From NCBI GenBank assembly GCA_951804985.1, contig OX638132.1:21061529-21125528 (forward strand): a stretch of 64,000 bases of DNA, given 5' to 3'. Made by a program: the position numbers and the translations under genes. Shown in pieces: positions 28,772 through 41,639 of the stretch (position 1 is its first letter; the number at the start of each line of letters is the position of its first letter). The notes under the pieces are model-generated. The model was given only the letters and a program-made list of their open reading frames with translations, did no database searches and was not told the DNA's origin. Source of the stretch: Dryomyza anilis. Taxonomy: Eukaryota; Arthropoda; Insecta; Diptera; Dryomyzidae.

Positions 28772-31700
28772 GATCGAATTATATGAAATTTACAGCGAAA
28801 ATTCATGCATCAAATGTCTATAAAACGAGCCTACTTTCGACCCTCTAGGACGCTCCGTTTAGGAGTTACGGCCAATTAAAGAAAATTTATAAAAATCGAT
28901 TTTCAAATCCTTATTATTCCGGAACCCACCGATCGAATTATATGAAATTTACAGCGAAAATTCATGCATCAAATGTCTATAAAACGAGCCTACTTTCGAC
29001 CCTCTAGGACGCTCCGTTTAGGAGTTACGGCCAATTAAAGAAAATTTATTAAAATAGATTTTCAAATCCTTATTATTCCGGAACCCACCAATTGAATTAT
29101 ATGAAATTTACAGCGAAAATTTATGCATCAAATGTCTATAAATATTTTCGACCCTCACCAATTGAATTATATGAAATTTACAGCGAAAATTTATGCATCA
29201 AATGTCTATAAAATGCGCCTACTTTCGACCCTCTAGGACGCTCCGTTTAGGAGTTACGGCCAATTAAAGAAAATTTATAAAAATCGATTTTCAAATCCTT
29301 TTTATTCCGGAACCCACCGATCGAATTATATGACATTTCCAGTGAAAAATTATGCATCAAACGTCTATAAAATGCGCCTACTTTCGACCCTCTAGGACGC
29401 TCCGTTTAGGAGTTACGGCCAATTAAAGAAAATTTATAAAAATCGATTTTCAAATCCTTATTATTCCGGAACCCACCAATTGAATTATATGAAATTTAAA
29501 GCGAAAATTTATGCATCAAATGTCTATAAAACGCGCCTACTTTCGACCCTCTAGGACGCTCCGTTTAGGAGTTACGGCCAATTAAAGAAAATTTATAAAA
29601 ATCGATTTTCAAATCCTTATTATTCCGGAACCCACCAATTGAATTATATGCAATTTACAGCGAAAATTTATGCATCAAATGTCTATAAAACGCGCCTACT
29701 TTCGACCCTCTAGGACGCTCCGTTTAGGAGTTACGGCCAATTAAAGAAAATTTATAAAAATCGATTTTCAAATCCTTATTATTCCGGAACCCACCGATCG
29801 AATTATATGAAATTTACAGCGAAAATTCATGCATCAAATGTCTATAAAACGAGCCTACTTTCGACCCTCTAGGACGCTCCGTTTAGGAGTTACGGCCAAT
29901 TAAAGAAAATTTATAAAAATCGATTTTCAAATCCTTATTATTCCGGAACCCACCAATCGAATTATATGAAATTTACAGCGAAAATTCATGCATCAAATGT
30001 CTATAAAACGAGCCTACTTTCGACCCTCTAGGACGCTCCGTTTAGGAGTTACGGCCAATTAAAGAAAATTTATAAAAATCGATTTTCAAATCCTTATTAT
30101 TCCGGAACCCACCAATTGAATTATATGAAATTTACAGCGAAAATTTATGCATCAAATGTCTATAAAATGCGCCTACTTTCGACCGTCTAGGACGCTTCGT
30201 TTAGGAGTTACGGCCAATTATAGAAAATTTTTAAAAATCGAATTTCAAATCCTTATTATTCCGGTACCCACCGGAACCCACCTACTTTCGACCCTCTAGG
30301 ACGCTCCATTTAGGAGTTACGGCCAATTAAAAAAAAATTATAAAAATCGATTTTCAAATCCTTATTATTCCGGAACCCACCAATTGAATTATATGCAATT
30401 TAAAGCGAAAAATTATGCATCAAATGTCTATAAAACGAGCCTACTTTCGACCCTCTAGGACGCTCCGTTTAGGAGTTACGGCCAATTAAAGAAAATTTAT
30501 TAAAATCGATTTTCAAATCCTTATTATTCCGGAACCCACCAATCGAATTATATGAAATTTACAGCGAAAATTCATGCATCAAATGTCTATAAAACGAGCC
30601 TACTTTCGACCCTCTAGGACGCTCCGTTTAGGAGTTACGGCCAATTAAAGAAAATTTATTAAAATCGATTTTCAAATCCTTATTATTCCGGAACCCACCA
30701 ATTGAATTATATGAAATTTACAGCGAAAATTTATGCATCAAATGTCTATAAATATTTTCGACCCTCACCAATTGAATTATATGAAATTTACAGCGAAAAT
30801 TTATGCATCAAATGTCTATAAAATGCGCCTACTTTCGACCCTCTAGGACGCTCCGTTTAGGAGTTACGGCCAATTAAAGAAAATTTATAAAAATCGATTT
30901 TCAAATCCTTATTATTCCGGAACCCACCAATTGAATTATATGCAATTTAAAGCGAAAAATTATGCATCAAATGTCTATAAAACGAGCCTACTTTCGACCC
31001 TCTAGGACGCTCCGTTTAGGAGTTACGGCCAATTAAAGAAAATTTATTAAAATCGATTTTCAAATCCTTATTATTCCGGAACCCACCAATCGAATTATAT
31101 GAAATTTACAGCGAAAATTCATGCATCAAATGTCTATAAAACGAGCCTACTTTCGACCCTCTAGGACGCTCCGTTTAGGAGTTACGGCCAATTAAAGAAA
31201 ATTTATTAAAATCGATTTTCAAATCCTTATTATTCCGGAACCCACCAATTGAATTATATGAAATTTACAGCGAAAATTTATGCATCAAATGTCTATAAAT
31301 ATTTTCGACCCTCACCAATTGAATTATATGAAATTTACAGCGAAAATTTATGCATCAAATGTCTATAAAATGCGCCTACTTTCGACCCTCTAGGACGCTC
31401 CGTTTAGGAGTTACGGCCAATTAAAGAAAATTTATAAAAATCGATTTTCAAATCCTTTTTATTCCGGAACCCACCGATCGAATTATATGACATTTCCAGT
31501 GAAAAATTATGCATCAAACGTCTATAAAATGCGTCTAATTTCGACCCTCTAGGACGCTCCGTTTAGGAGTTACGGCCAATTAAAGTAAATTTTTAAAAAT
31601 CGATTTTCAAATCCTTATTATTCCGGAACTCACCGATCGAATTATATGACATTTCCAGTGAAAAATTATGCATCAAACGTCTATAAAATGCGCCTACTTT

Positions 31701-33668
31701 CGACCCTCTAGGACGCTCCGTTTAGGAGTTATGGCAAATTAAAGAAAATTTATAAAAATCGATTTTCAAATCCTTATTATTCCGGAACCCACCGATCGAA
31801 TTATATGACATTTCCAGTGAAAAATTATGCATTAAATGTCTATAAAACGCGCCTACTTTCGACCCTCTAGGACCTTCCGTTTAGGAGTTACGGCCAATTA
31901 AAGAAAATTTATAAAAATCGCTTTTCAAATCCTTATTATTCCGGAACCCACCGATCGAATTATATGACATTTCCAGTGCAAAATTATGCATCAAACGTCT
32001 ATAAAATGCGCCTACTTTCGACCCTCTAGGACGCTCCGTTTAGGAGTTACGGCCAATTAAAGAAAATTTATAAAAATCGATTTTCAAATCCTTTTTATTC
32101 CGGAACCCACCGATCGAATTATATGACATTTCCAGTGAAAAATTATGCATTAAATGTCTATAAAACGCGCCTACTTTCGACCCTCTAGGACCTTCCGTTT
32201 AGGAGTTACGGCCAATTAAAGAAAATTTATAAAAATCGCTTTTCAAATCCTTATTATTCCGGAACCCACCGATCGAATTATATGACATTTCCAGTGCAAA
32301 ATTATGCATCAAACGGAATAAAAATCCTTATTATTCCGGAACCCACCGGAACCCACCTACTTTCGACCCTCTAGGACGCTCCGTTTAGGAGTTACGGCCA
32401 ATTAAAGAAAATTTATAAAAATCGATTTTCAAATCCTTTTTATTCCGGAACCCACCGATCGAATTATATGACATTTACAGTGAGAAATTATGCATCAAAT
32501 GTCTATAAAATGCGCCTACTTTCGACCCTCTAGGACGCTCCGTTTAGGAGTTACGGCCAATTAAAGTAAATGTTTAAAAATCGATTTTCAAATCCTTATT
32601 ATTCCGGAACTCACCGATCGAATTATATGACATTTCCAGTGAAAAATTATGCATCAAACGTCTATAAAATGCGCCTACTTTCGACCCTCTAGGACGCTCC
32701 GTTTAGGAGTTATGGCAAATTAAAGAAAATTTATAAAAATCGATTTTCAAATCCTTATTATTCCGGAACTCACCGATCGAATTATATGACATTTCCAGTG
32801 AAAAATTATGCATTAAATGTCTATAAAACGCGCCTACTTTCGACCCTCTAGGACCTTCCGTTTAGGAGTTACGGCCAATTAAAGAAAATTTATAAAAATC
32901 GATTTTCAAATCCTTATTATTCCGGAACCCACCGATCGAATTATATGACATTTCCAGTGAAAAATTATGCATCAAACGTCTATAAAATGCGCCTACTTTC
33001 GACCCTCTAGGACGCTCCGTTTAGGAGTTATGGCCAATTAAAGAAAATTTATAAAAATCGATTTTCAAATCCTTATTATTCCGGAACCCACCGATCGAAT
33101 TATATGACATTTCCAGTGAAAATTTATGCATTAAATGTCTATAAAACGCGCCTACTTTCGACCCTCTAGGACCTTCCGTTTAGGAGTTACGGCCAATTAA
33201 AGAAAATTTATAAAAATCGATTTTCAAATCCTTATTATTCCGGAACCCACCAATCGAATTATATGACATTTCCAGTGAAAAATTATGCATCAAACGTCTA
33301 TAAAATGCGCCTACTTTCGACCCTCTAGGACGCTCCGTTTAGGAGTTACTGCCAATTAAAGAACATTTTTAAAAATCGAATTTCAAATCCTTATTATTCC
33401 GGAACCCACCTACTTTCGACCCTCTAGGACGCTCCGTTTAGGAGTTACGGCCAATTAAAGAAAATTTATAAAAATCGATTTTCAAATCCTTATTATTCCG
33501 GAACCCACCGATCGAATTATATGACATTTCCAGTGAAAATTTATGCATTAAATGTCTATAAAACGCGCCTACTTTCGACCCTCTAGGACGCTCCGTTTAG
33601 GAGTTACGGCCAATTAAAGAAAATTTATAAAAATCGATTTTCAAATCCTTATTATTCCGGAACCCACC
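28772..33668. repeat. Higher-order satellite block, copy 1 (4,897 bp)
   Basis: First copy of a 4,897-bp block of about 31 satellite units that is repeated immediately downstream. Private markers inside include the ttattaaaatagatt unit (29,045), gaccgtctaggacgcttcg (30,181), the chimera ggtacccaccggaacccacc (30,263), gcgtctaatttcg (about 31,532), caaacggaataaaaatcc (about 32,311), the agtaaatgtttaaaaatc unit (about 32,574) and agttactgcc (about 33,345). Confidence 0.92.
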
Positions 33669-36600
33669 GATCGAATTATATGAAATTTACAGCGAAAATT
33701 CATGCATCAAATGTCTATAAAACGAGCCTACTTTCGACCCTCTAGGACGCTCCGTTTAGGAGTTACGGCCAATTAAAGAAAATTTATAAAAATCGATTTT
33801 CAAATCCTTATTATTCCGGAACCCACCGATCGAATTATATGAAATTTACAGCGAAAATTCATGCATCAAATGTCTATAAAACGAGCCTACTTTCGACCCT
33901 CTAGGACGCTCCGTTTAGGAGTTACGGCCAATTAAAGAAAATTTATTAAAATAGATTTTCAAATCCTTATTATTCCGGAACCCACCAATTGAATTATATG
34001 AAATTTACAGCGAAAATTTATGCATCAAATGTCTATAAATATTTTCGACCCTCACCAATTGAATTATATGAAATTTACAGCGAAAATTTATGCATCAAAT
34101 GTCTATAAAATGCGCCTACTTTCGACCCTCTAGGACGCTCCGTTTAGGAGTTACGGCCAATTAAAGAAAATTTATAAAAATCGATTTTCAAATCCTTTTT
34201 ATTCCGGAACCCACCGATCGAATTATATGACATTTCCAGTGAAAAATTATGCATCAAACGTCTATAAAATGCGCCTACTTTCGACCCTCTAGGACGCTCC
34301 GTTTAGGAGTTACGGCCAATTAAAGAAAATTTATAAAAATCGATTTTCAAATCCTTATTATTCCGGAACCCACCAATTGAATTATATGAAATTTAAAGCG
34401 AAAATTTATGCATCAAATGTCTATAAAACGCGCCTACTTTCGACCCTCTAGGACGCTCCGTTTAGGAGTTACGGCCAATTAAAGAAAATTTATAAAAATC
34501 GATTTTCAAATCCTTATTATTCCGGAACCCACCAATTGAATTATATGCAATTTACAGCGAAAATTTATGCATCAAATGTCTATAAAACGCGCCTACTTTC
34601 GACCCTCTAGGACGCTCCGTTTAGGAGTTACGGCCAATTAAAGAAAATTTATAAAAATCGATTTTCAAATCCTTATTATTCCGGAACCCACCGATCGAAT
34701 TATATGAAATTTACAGCGAAAATTCATGCATCAAATGTCTATAAAACGAGCCTACTTTCGACCCTCTAGGACGCTCCGTTTAGGAGTTACGGCCAATTAA
34801 AGAAAATTTATAAAAATCGATTTTCAAATCCTTATTATTCCGGAACCCACCAATCGAATTATATGAAATTTACAGCGAAAATTCATGCATCAAATGTCTA
34901 TAAAACGAGCCTACTTTCGACCCTCTAGGACGCTCCGTTTAGGAGTTACGGCCAATTAAAGAAAATTTATAAAAATCGATTTTCAAATCCTTATTATTCC
35001 GGAACCCACCAATTGAATTATATGAAATTTACAGCGAAAATTTATGCATCAAATGTCTATAAAATGCGCCTACTTTCGACCGTCTAGGACGCTTCGTTTA
35101 GGAGTTACGGCCAATTATAGAAAATTTTTAAAAATCGAATTTCAAATCCTTATTATTCCGGTACCCACCGGAACCCACCTACTTTCGACCCTCTAGGACG
35201 CTCCATTTAGGAGTTACGGCCAATTAAAAAAAATTTATAAAAATCGATTTTCAAATCCTTATTATTCCGGAACCCACCAATTGAATTATATGCAATTTAA
35301 AGCGAAAAATTATGCATCAAATGTCTATAAAACGAGCCTACTTTCGACCCTCTAGGACGCTCCGTTTAGGAGTTACGGCCAATTAAAGAAAATTTATTAA
35401 AATCGATTTTCAAATCCTTATTATTCCGGAACCCACCAATCGAATTATATGAAATTTACAGCGAAAATTCATGCATCAAATGTCTATAAAACGAGCCTAC
35501 TTTCGACCCTCTAGGACGCTCCGTTTAGGAGTTACGGCCAATTAAAGAAAATTTATTAAAATCGATTTTCAAATCCTTATTATTCCGGAACCCACCAATT
35601 GAATTATATGAAATTTACAGCGAAAATTTATGCATCAAATGTCTATAAATATTTTCGACCCTCACCAATTGAATTATATGAAATTTACAGCGAAAATTTA
35701 TGCATCAAATGTCTATAAAATGCGCCTACTTTCGACCCTCTAGGACGCTCCGTTTAGGAGTTACGGCCAATTAAAGAAAATTTATAAAAATCGATTTTCA
35801 AATCCTTATTATTCCGGAACCCACCAATTGAATTATATGCAATTTAAAGCGAAAAATTATGCATCAAATGTCTATAAAACGAGCCTACTTTCGACCCTCT
35901 AGGACGCTCCGTTTAGGAGTTACGGCCAATTAAAGAAAATTTATTAAAATCGATTTTCAAATCCTTATTATTCCGGAACCCACCAATCGAATTATATGAA
36001 ATTTACAGCGAAAATTCATGCATCAAATGTCTATAAAACGAGCCTACTTTCGACCCTCTAGGACGCTCCGTTTAGGAGTTACGGCCAATTAAAGAAAATT
36101 TATTAAAATCGATTTTCAAATCCTTATTATTCCGGAACCCACCAATTGAATTATATGAAATTTACAGCGAAAATTTATGCATCAAATGTCTATAAATATT
36201 TTCGACCCTCACCAATTGAATTATATGAAATTTACAGCGAAAATTTATGCATCAAATGTCTATAAAATGCGCCTACTTTCGACCCTCTAGGACGCTCCGT
36301 TTAGGAGTTACGGCCAATTAAAGAAAATTTATAAAAATCGATTTTCAAATCCTTTTTATTCCGGAACCCACCGATCGAATTATATGACATTTCCAGTGAA
36401 AAATTATGCATCAAACGTCTATAAAATGCGTCTAATTTCGACCCTCTAGGACGCTCCGTTTAGGAGTTACGGCCAATTAAAGTAAATTTTTAAAAATCGA
36501 TTTTCAAATCCTTATTATTCCGGAACTCACCGATCGAATTATATGACATTTCCAGTGAAAAATTATGCATCAAACGTCTATAAAATGCGCCTACTTTCGA

Positions 36601-38565
36601 CCCTCTAGGACGCTCCGTTTAGGAGTTATGGCAAATTAAAGAAAATTTATAAAAATCGATTTTCAAATCCTTATTATTCCGGAACCCACCGATCGAATTA
36701 TATGACATTTCCAGTGAAAAATTATGCATTAAATGTCTATAAAACGCGCCTACTTTCGACCCTCTAGGACCTTCCGTTTAGGAGTTACGGCCAATTAAAG
36801 AAAATTTATAAAAATCGCTTTTCAAATCCTTATTATTCCGGAACCCACCGATCGAATTATATGACATTTCCAGTGCAAAATTATGCATCAAACGTCTATA
36901 AAATGCGCCTACTTTCGACCCTCTAGGACGCTCCGTTTAGGAGTTACGGCCAATTAAAGAAAATTTATAAAAATCGATTTTCAAATCCTTTTTATTCCGG
37001 AACCCACCGATCGAATTATATGACATTTCCAGTGAAAAATTATGCATTAAATGTCTATAAAACGCGCCTACTTTCGACCCTCTAGGACCTTCCGTTTAGG
37101 AGTTACGGCCAATTAAAGAAAATTTATAAAAATCGCTTTTCAAATCCTTATTATTCCGGAACCCACCGATCGAATTATATGACATTTCCAGTGCAAAATT
37201 ATGCATCAAACGGAATAAAAATCCTTATTATTCCGGAACCCACCGGAACCCACCTACTTTCGACCCTCTAGGACGCTCCGTTTAGGAGTTACGGCCAATT
37301 AAAGAAAATTTATAAAAATCGATTTTCAAATCCTTTTTATTCCGGAACCCACCGATCGAATTATATGACATTTACAGTGAGAAATTATGCATCAAATGTC
37401 TATAAAATGCGCCTACTTTCGACCCTCTAGGACGCTCCGTTTAGGAGTTACGGCCAATTAAAGTAAATGTTTAAAAATCGATTTTCAAATCCTTATTATT
37501 CCGGAACTCACCGATCGAATTATATGACATTTCCAGTGAAAAATTATGCATCAAACGTCTATAAAATGCGCCTACTTTCGACCCTCTAGGACGCTCCGTT
37601 TAGGAGTTATGGCAAATTAAAGAAAATTTATAAAAATCGATTTTCAAATCCTTATTATTCCGGAACTCACCGATCGAATTATATGACATTTCCAGTGAAA
37701 AATTATGCATTAAATGTCTATAAAACGCGCCTACTTTCGACCCTCTAGGACCTTCCGTTTAGGAGTTACGGCCAATTAAAGAAAATTTATAAAAATCGAT
37801 TTTCAAATCCTTATTATTCCGGAACCCACCGATCGAATTATATGACATTTCCAGTGAAAAATTATGCATCAAACGTCTATAAAATGCGCCTACTTTCGAC
37901 CCTCTAGGACGCTCCGTTTAGGAGTTATGGCCAATTAAAGAAAATTTATAAAAATCGATTTTCAAATCCTTATTATTCCGGAACCCACCGATCGAATTAT
38001 ATGACATTTCCAGTGAAAATTTATGCATTAAATGTCTATAAAACGCGCCTACTTTCGACCCTCTAGGACCTTCCGTTTAGGAGTTACGGCCAATTAAAGA
38101 AAATTTATAAAAATCGATTTTCAAATCCTTATTATTCCGGAACCCACCAATCGAATTATATGACATTTCCAGTGAAAAATTATGCATCAAACGTCTATAA
38201 AATGCGCCTACTTTCGACCCTCTAGGACGCTCCGTTTAGGAGTTACTGCCAATTAAAGAACATTTTTAAAAATCGAATTTCAAATCCTTATTATTCCGGA
38301 ACCCACCTACTTTCGACCCTCTAGGACGCTCCGTTTAGGAGTTACGGCCAATTAAAGAAAATTTATAAAAATCGATTTTCAAATCCTTATTATTCCGGAA
38401 CCCACCGATCGAATTATATGACATTTCCAGTGAAAATTTATGCATTAAATGTCTATAAAACGCGCCTACTTTCGACCCTCTAGGACGCTCCGTTTAGGAG
38501 TTACGGCCAATTAAAGAAAATTTATAAAAATCGATTTTCAAATCCTTATTATTCCGGAACCCACC
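33669..38565. repeat. Higher-order satellite block, copy 2 (4,897 bp)
   Basis: Each private marker of the preceding block recurs exactly 4,897 bp downstream (for example 30,263 to 35,160; 32,314 to 37,211; 33,361 to 38,258). The match breaks at 38,566, where cccaccaatcg replaces cccaccgatcg. By eye the copies are almost identical. One difference noticed is in an A-run, nine A then tta at about 30,329-30,340 versus eight A then ttta in copy 2. The duplication is therefore recent, or is being kept homogeneous. Confidence 0.92.
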
Positions 38566-39430
38566 AATCGAATTATATGACATTTCCAGTGAAAAATTAT
38601 GCATCAAACGTCTATAAAATGCGCCTACTTTCGACCCTCTAGGACGCTCCGTTTAGGAGTTACGGCCAATTAAAGAACATTTTTAAAAATCGAATTTCAA
38701 ATCCTTATTATTCCGGAACGTTTAGGAGTTACGGCCAATTAAAGAAAATTTTAAAAATCTATTTTCAAATCCTTATTATTCCGGAACTCACCGATTGAAT
38801 TATATGAAATTTACAGTGAAAAATTATGAATTAAATGTCTACAAAATGCGCCTTTTTTAGACCCTCTAGGACGCTTCGTTTAGGAGTTACGGCCAATAAA
38901 AGAACATTTTTAAAAATCGATTTTCAAATCCTGATTATTCCGGAACCCACCGATTGAGTTATATGAAATTTACAGTGAAAAATTATGCATTAAATGTCTA
39001 TAAAATTCGCCTACATTCGACCCTCTAGGACGCTCCGTTTAGGAGTTACGGCCAATTAAAGAAAATTTTTAAAAATCGATTTTCAAATCCTTATTATTCC
39101 GGAACCCACCGATCGAATTATATGAAATTTACAGTGAAAAATTATGCATCAAATGTCTATAAAATGCGCCTACTTTCGACCCTTTAGGACGCTCCGTTTA
39201 GGAGTTACGGCCAATTAAAGAAAATTTTTAAAAATCGATTTTCAAATCCTTATTATCCCGGAACCCACCGATCGAATTATATGAAATTTACAGTGAAAAA
39301 TTATGCATCAAATGTCTATAAAATGCGCCTACTTTAGACCCTCTAGGACGCTCCGTTTAGGAGTTACGGCCAATTAAAGAACCTTATTTTTCAAGAACCT
39401 TACAGTGAGAAATTTTTCAATGTTCTGCAA
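38566..39430. repeat. Decayed right edge of the satellite array
   Basis: Units here carry private substitutions not seen deeper in the array: tatgaattaaatgtctaca, gcgccttttttagacc, ggccaataaaagaacat, aaattcgcctacattcg, ttattatcccgg. The last recognisable unit stops at ggccaattaaagaacctt (39,370-39,388). A short tail (ttacagtgagaaattttt, near 39,400) still resembles monomer sequence. After this the DNA is unrelated AT-rich sequence. Confidence 0.85.
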
Positions 39431-40740
39431 TCGTTTAGTGTTTTCTACAATTTTTAATAATTTTTTTAATTTTCTTTCAAACTAGAAATTTGCCAGATGC
39501 ATCATCATTTTCTCGATTCGGGATTTCTTCGGGTAAACCCTATTAGAATAAACATGAACATTACATAACATGATTTACGTAGTTTAAACAGATAATAATC
39601 CCGACCAGAACTACTTTATTTAATCCTCACTCGGAGAATTAGAGATATCTAATCAACTCAAAATCCCTAGTAGAAGTTTACCCTGTTAGGGTAAATTTGG
39701 TCATAACATGACCATGTAGGTATTGTAACTTTTCTGGCTATGAAAAAGGAAATATTCAATGATAAGATCACGATCTTGTTTTTTTTTTATTCAACGAGAA
39801 ACTATCGAATTATTTTACTAATTATTAATTGAAGAAATTAGTCCATCAAACCAAAACCAATTTAGATCAAAATTGTACGCAATTTATACAATTTTCTGCA
39901 AATTTTTATGCCAACCGCAATTAAAAAAAATCAACATTTTTCGAATCTTTTTAAGTTTTTTTTTTCTATTGTTTTCTTTTTTTATAATTTATTTGTAATT
40001 TGACAAATTATTTAGAATTCACACTTTACTTGCACTTGAAACTTTTTTCTAAAATTTTTTACAATAACATTTTTTTATTATAATTTTCTACGGTTCATTA
40101 TTTATTTTCTTCAATTTTAAGATTTATTTTTTTTATTTTCTCAACTTTTCTACGGTTTTCTACAATAGTTCTTCATTATTCTAATATATTTTATCCGATG
40201 ATATGATAATAATGATATGTTTTAGATGTAAAACACAAAGTATTTGAAAATTTAATTGCATCTTCTTTATAATTTTTGTCAACAAATAAAATTTTCTGAA
40301 CAAATAAAATTTGCTTATCGAAAATAAATCGATATCATTTTAGATAGGTTCGTTTTTATCGAAAATCCTATAGTTTTCTTATCATTATAGATTATCGAAA
40401 ACGACAATTTGAGGCTATAAACGATATCGTCTCGACATCGTAAAATTAGCTATTTTTTTAATTTGCTACAATTTTCTACTATCTATAGTTCTTACAAATT
40501 TTAAAATATTGTACAACATTCTGCATTTTTTTTAAATTTTAAATTTAATTTTATAAATTTTTCTAAAATCATCTAATATTTTGTACATTTTTAATATTTT
40601 GCTGGAATTTTAATTTACTATTTTTTTTCTTTATTTTCTATGTTAATCAAATAAAATCTCTATCGAAAATTCTTAATTGTATATGTTTCCAAATAATAAT
40701 AAAGCAATATTTTCGAATTAACCGAATATAAAAGCGATTG
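39431..40740. other. AT-rich spacer without recognisable genes
   Basis: Long A and T runs and short frames full of stops. The sequence tttaccctgttagggtaaa near 39,677 is a short hairpin (8-bp stem, 3-nt loop). I see no coding signal, RNA gene or transposon protein here. Confidence 0.7.
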
Positions 40741-41215
40741 CATGAAGTTTTCCACTTAAGATTGATAGCTGGCTGCCAAACCTCTTAATACAGTTGCCAC
40801 CTAATAGAGCGCCCCAGTGCTGCGGCAACTCTATTGACGCAAATCTGACGAATGCATGAATTACTGCTTAACTTTATTGCTTCAAATTGCAGGCGACTTT
40901 GGGAAGCAACAACGAAAGCAATAGCAATGCAACAGGAGCAGTAGCAACAGCGTTGGCGTTGCCAACAGAAACTGCAACTAATTAGTCGAAGTTTCTCCCG
41001 AAATTTGGAACTTTTCGGAATACGTACAAAGTCCATAACGTAGACAGCGGCGCAGCGCATTTGAATAGAGCTTATTTTCCACATGACTGCGATGACTGCA
41101 AATACTGCAGTAACTACTGGTGCTGTGGTGCAACCTCCCGCATCCCCGTAAGTGCACGAACTTATCAAACGAAAATTCTGCTGTTGCACTGTGGGACATA
41201 AGACTCTTTTTTTAT
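40741..41215. other. Less AT-rich island of unknown nature
   Basis: Clearly richer in G and C than both flanks, with CAA/CAG/GCAACA-type triplet runs (for example gcaacaacgaaagcaatagc near 40,913) of the sort common in fly genes and their introns. A 134-codon open frame on the minus strand begins with GTG rather than ATG, is rich in cysteine and serine and shows no domain I know. It may be a remnant exon, an untranslated region or conserved non-coding DNA. I cannot assign a function. Confidence 0.35.
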
Positions 41216-41344
41216 TTTAGGAAATAAATGGTGGACATTTTTAATTGCATTTCTGAAAAAAATACAATTTTTATTATTTATTTTCGATAGTCTATAGTCA
41301 CTATAGGTGGGTTCTACTATATCTTCCAAATTTTAAATAAATTT

Positions 41345-41620
41345 CGTGAAGTGGTTTTTTGTTTTTGAGTTTTTACTTTTTTGTGTTTTGCGTTTATGTT
41401 TTTGCTTTTGCTTTTGAGTTTTAGCTTTTGTGTTTTTGCTTTTGTTTTTGTGGATCTGCTTTTGTTTTTGTGGTTTTGTTTTTGTATTACCATCTTTTGT
41501 TTTGTTTTTATTTTGTTTTTGTGTGTTTATTTTGCTATAGTTCCTTTTTCTCCTTCTTGTTTTTTGTGTTTTTTTTTGTATTTGAGTTTTTTGTTTTATC
41601 TTCTTAGCTGGTGTAAGTCT
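41345..41620. repeat. Low-complexity (GTTTTT/GCTTTT)n tract
   Basis: Irregular repetition of tttttgctttt, tttgtgttt and tttgagttt over about 275 bp. Open frames on both strands exist only because the tract lacks some base combinations. They encode F/L/C-rich or K/Q/T/N-rich strings and are not genes. Confidence 0.9.
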
Positions 41621-41639
41621 CAAGTGAAACGCCCCGTAG

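Larger units (their letters stand above)
1..39381. repeat. Satellite DNA array, 159-bp monomer, about 250 copies
   Basis: Head-to-tail array with the same block recurring every 159 bp (for example ttatatgaaattta at 1, 160 and 319). Fixed landmarks in nearly every unit are ttatgcatcaaatgtctata, ctttcgaccctctagga, gctccgtttaggagttacgg, the palindrome aaaatcgatttt and ttattattccggaacccacc. All units lie in one orientation apart from one 28-bp inverted fragment. Most differences between units are a few diagnostic substitutions (aattg or gatcg or aatcg; acagcg or acagtg or aaagcg; acgcg or atgcg or acgag) plus a limited set of indels. 159 is divisible by three, yet no frame stays open through ordinary units, so the array is non-coding. 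The left edge lies outside the window. I do not recognise the satellite by name. A pericentromeric or other heterochromatic location is inferred only from the length and homogeneity. Confidence 0.98.

Noticed and set aside
1..39381. CRISPR-like array
   Set aside because: Units are contiguous, with no unique spacers; this is eukaryotic satellite DNA.
40785..41189. 134-codon minus-strand frame in the 40.7-41.2 kb island
   Set aside because: It opens at a GTG, has no known domain and a biased composition; kept only as an unexplained island.
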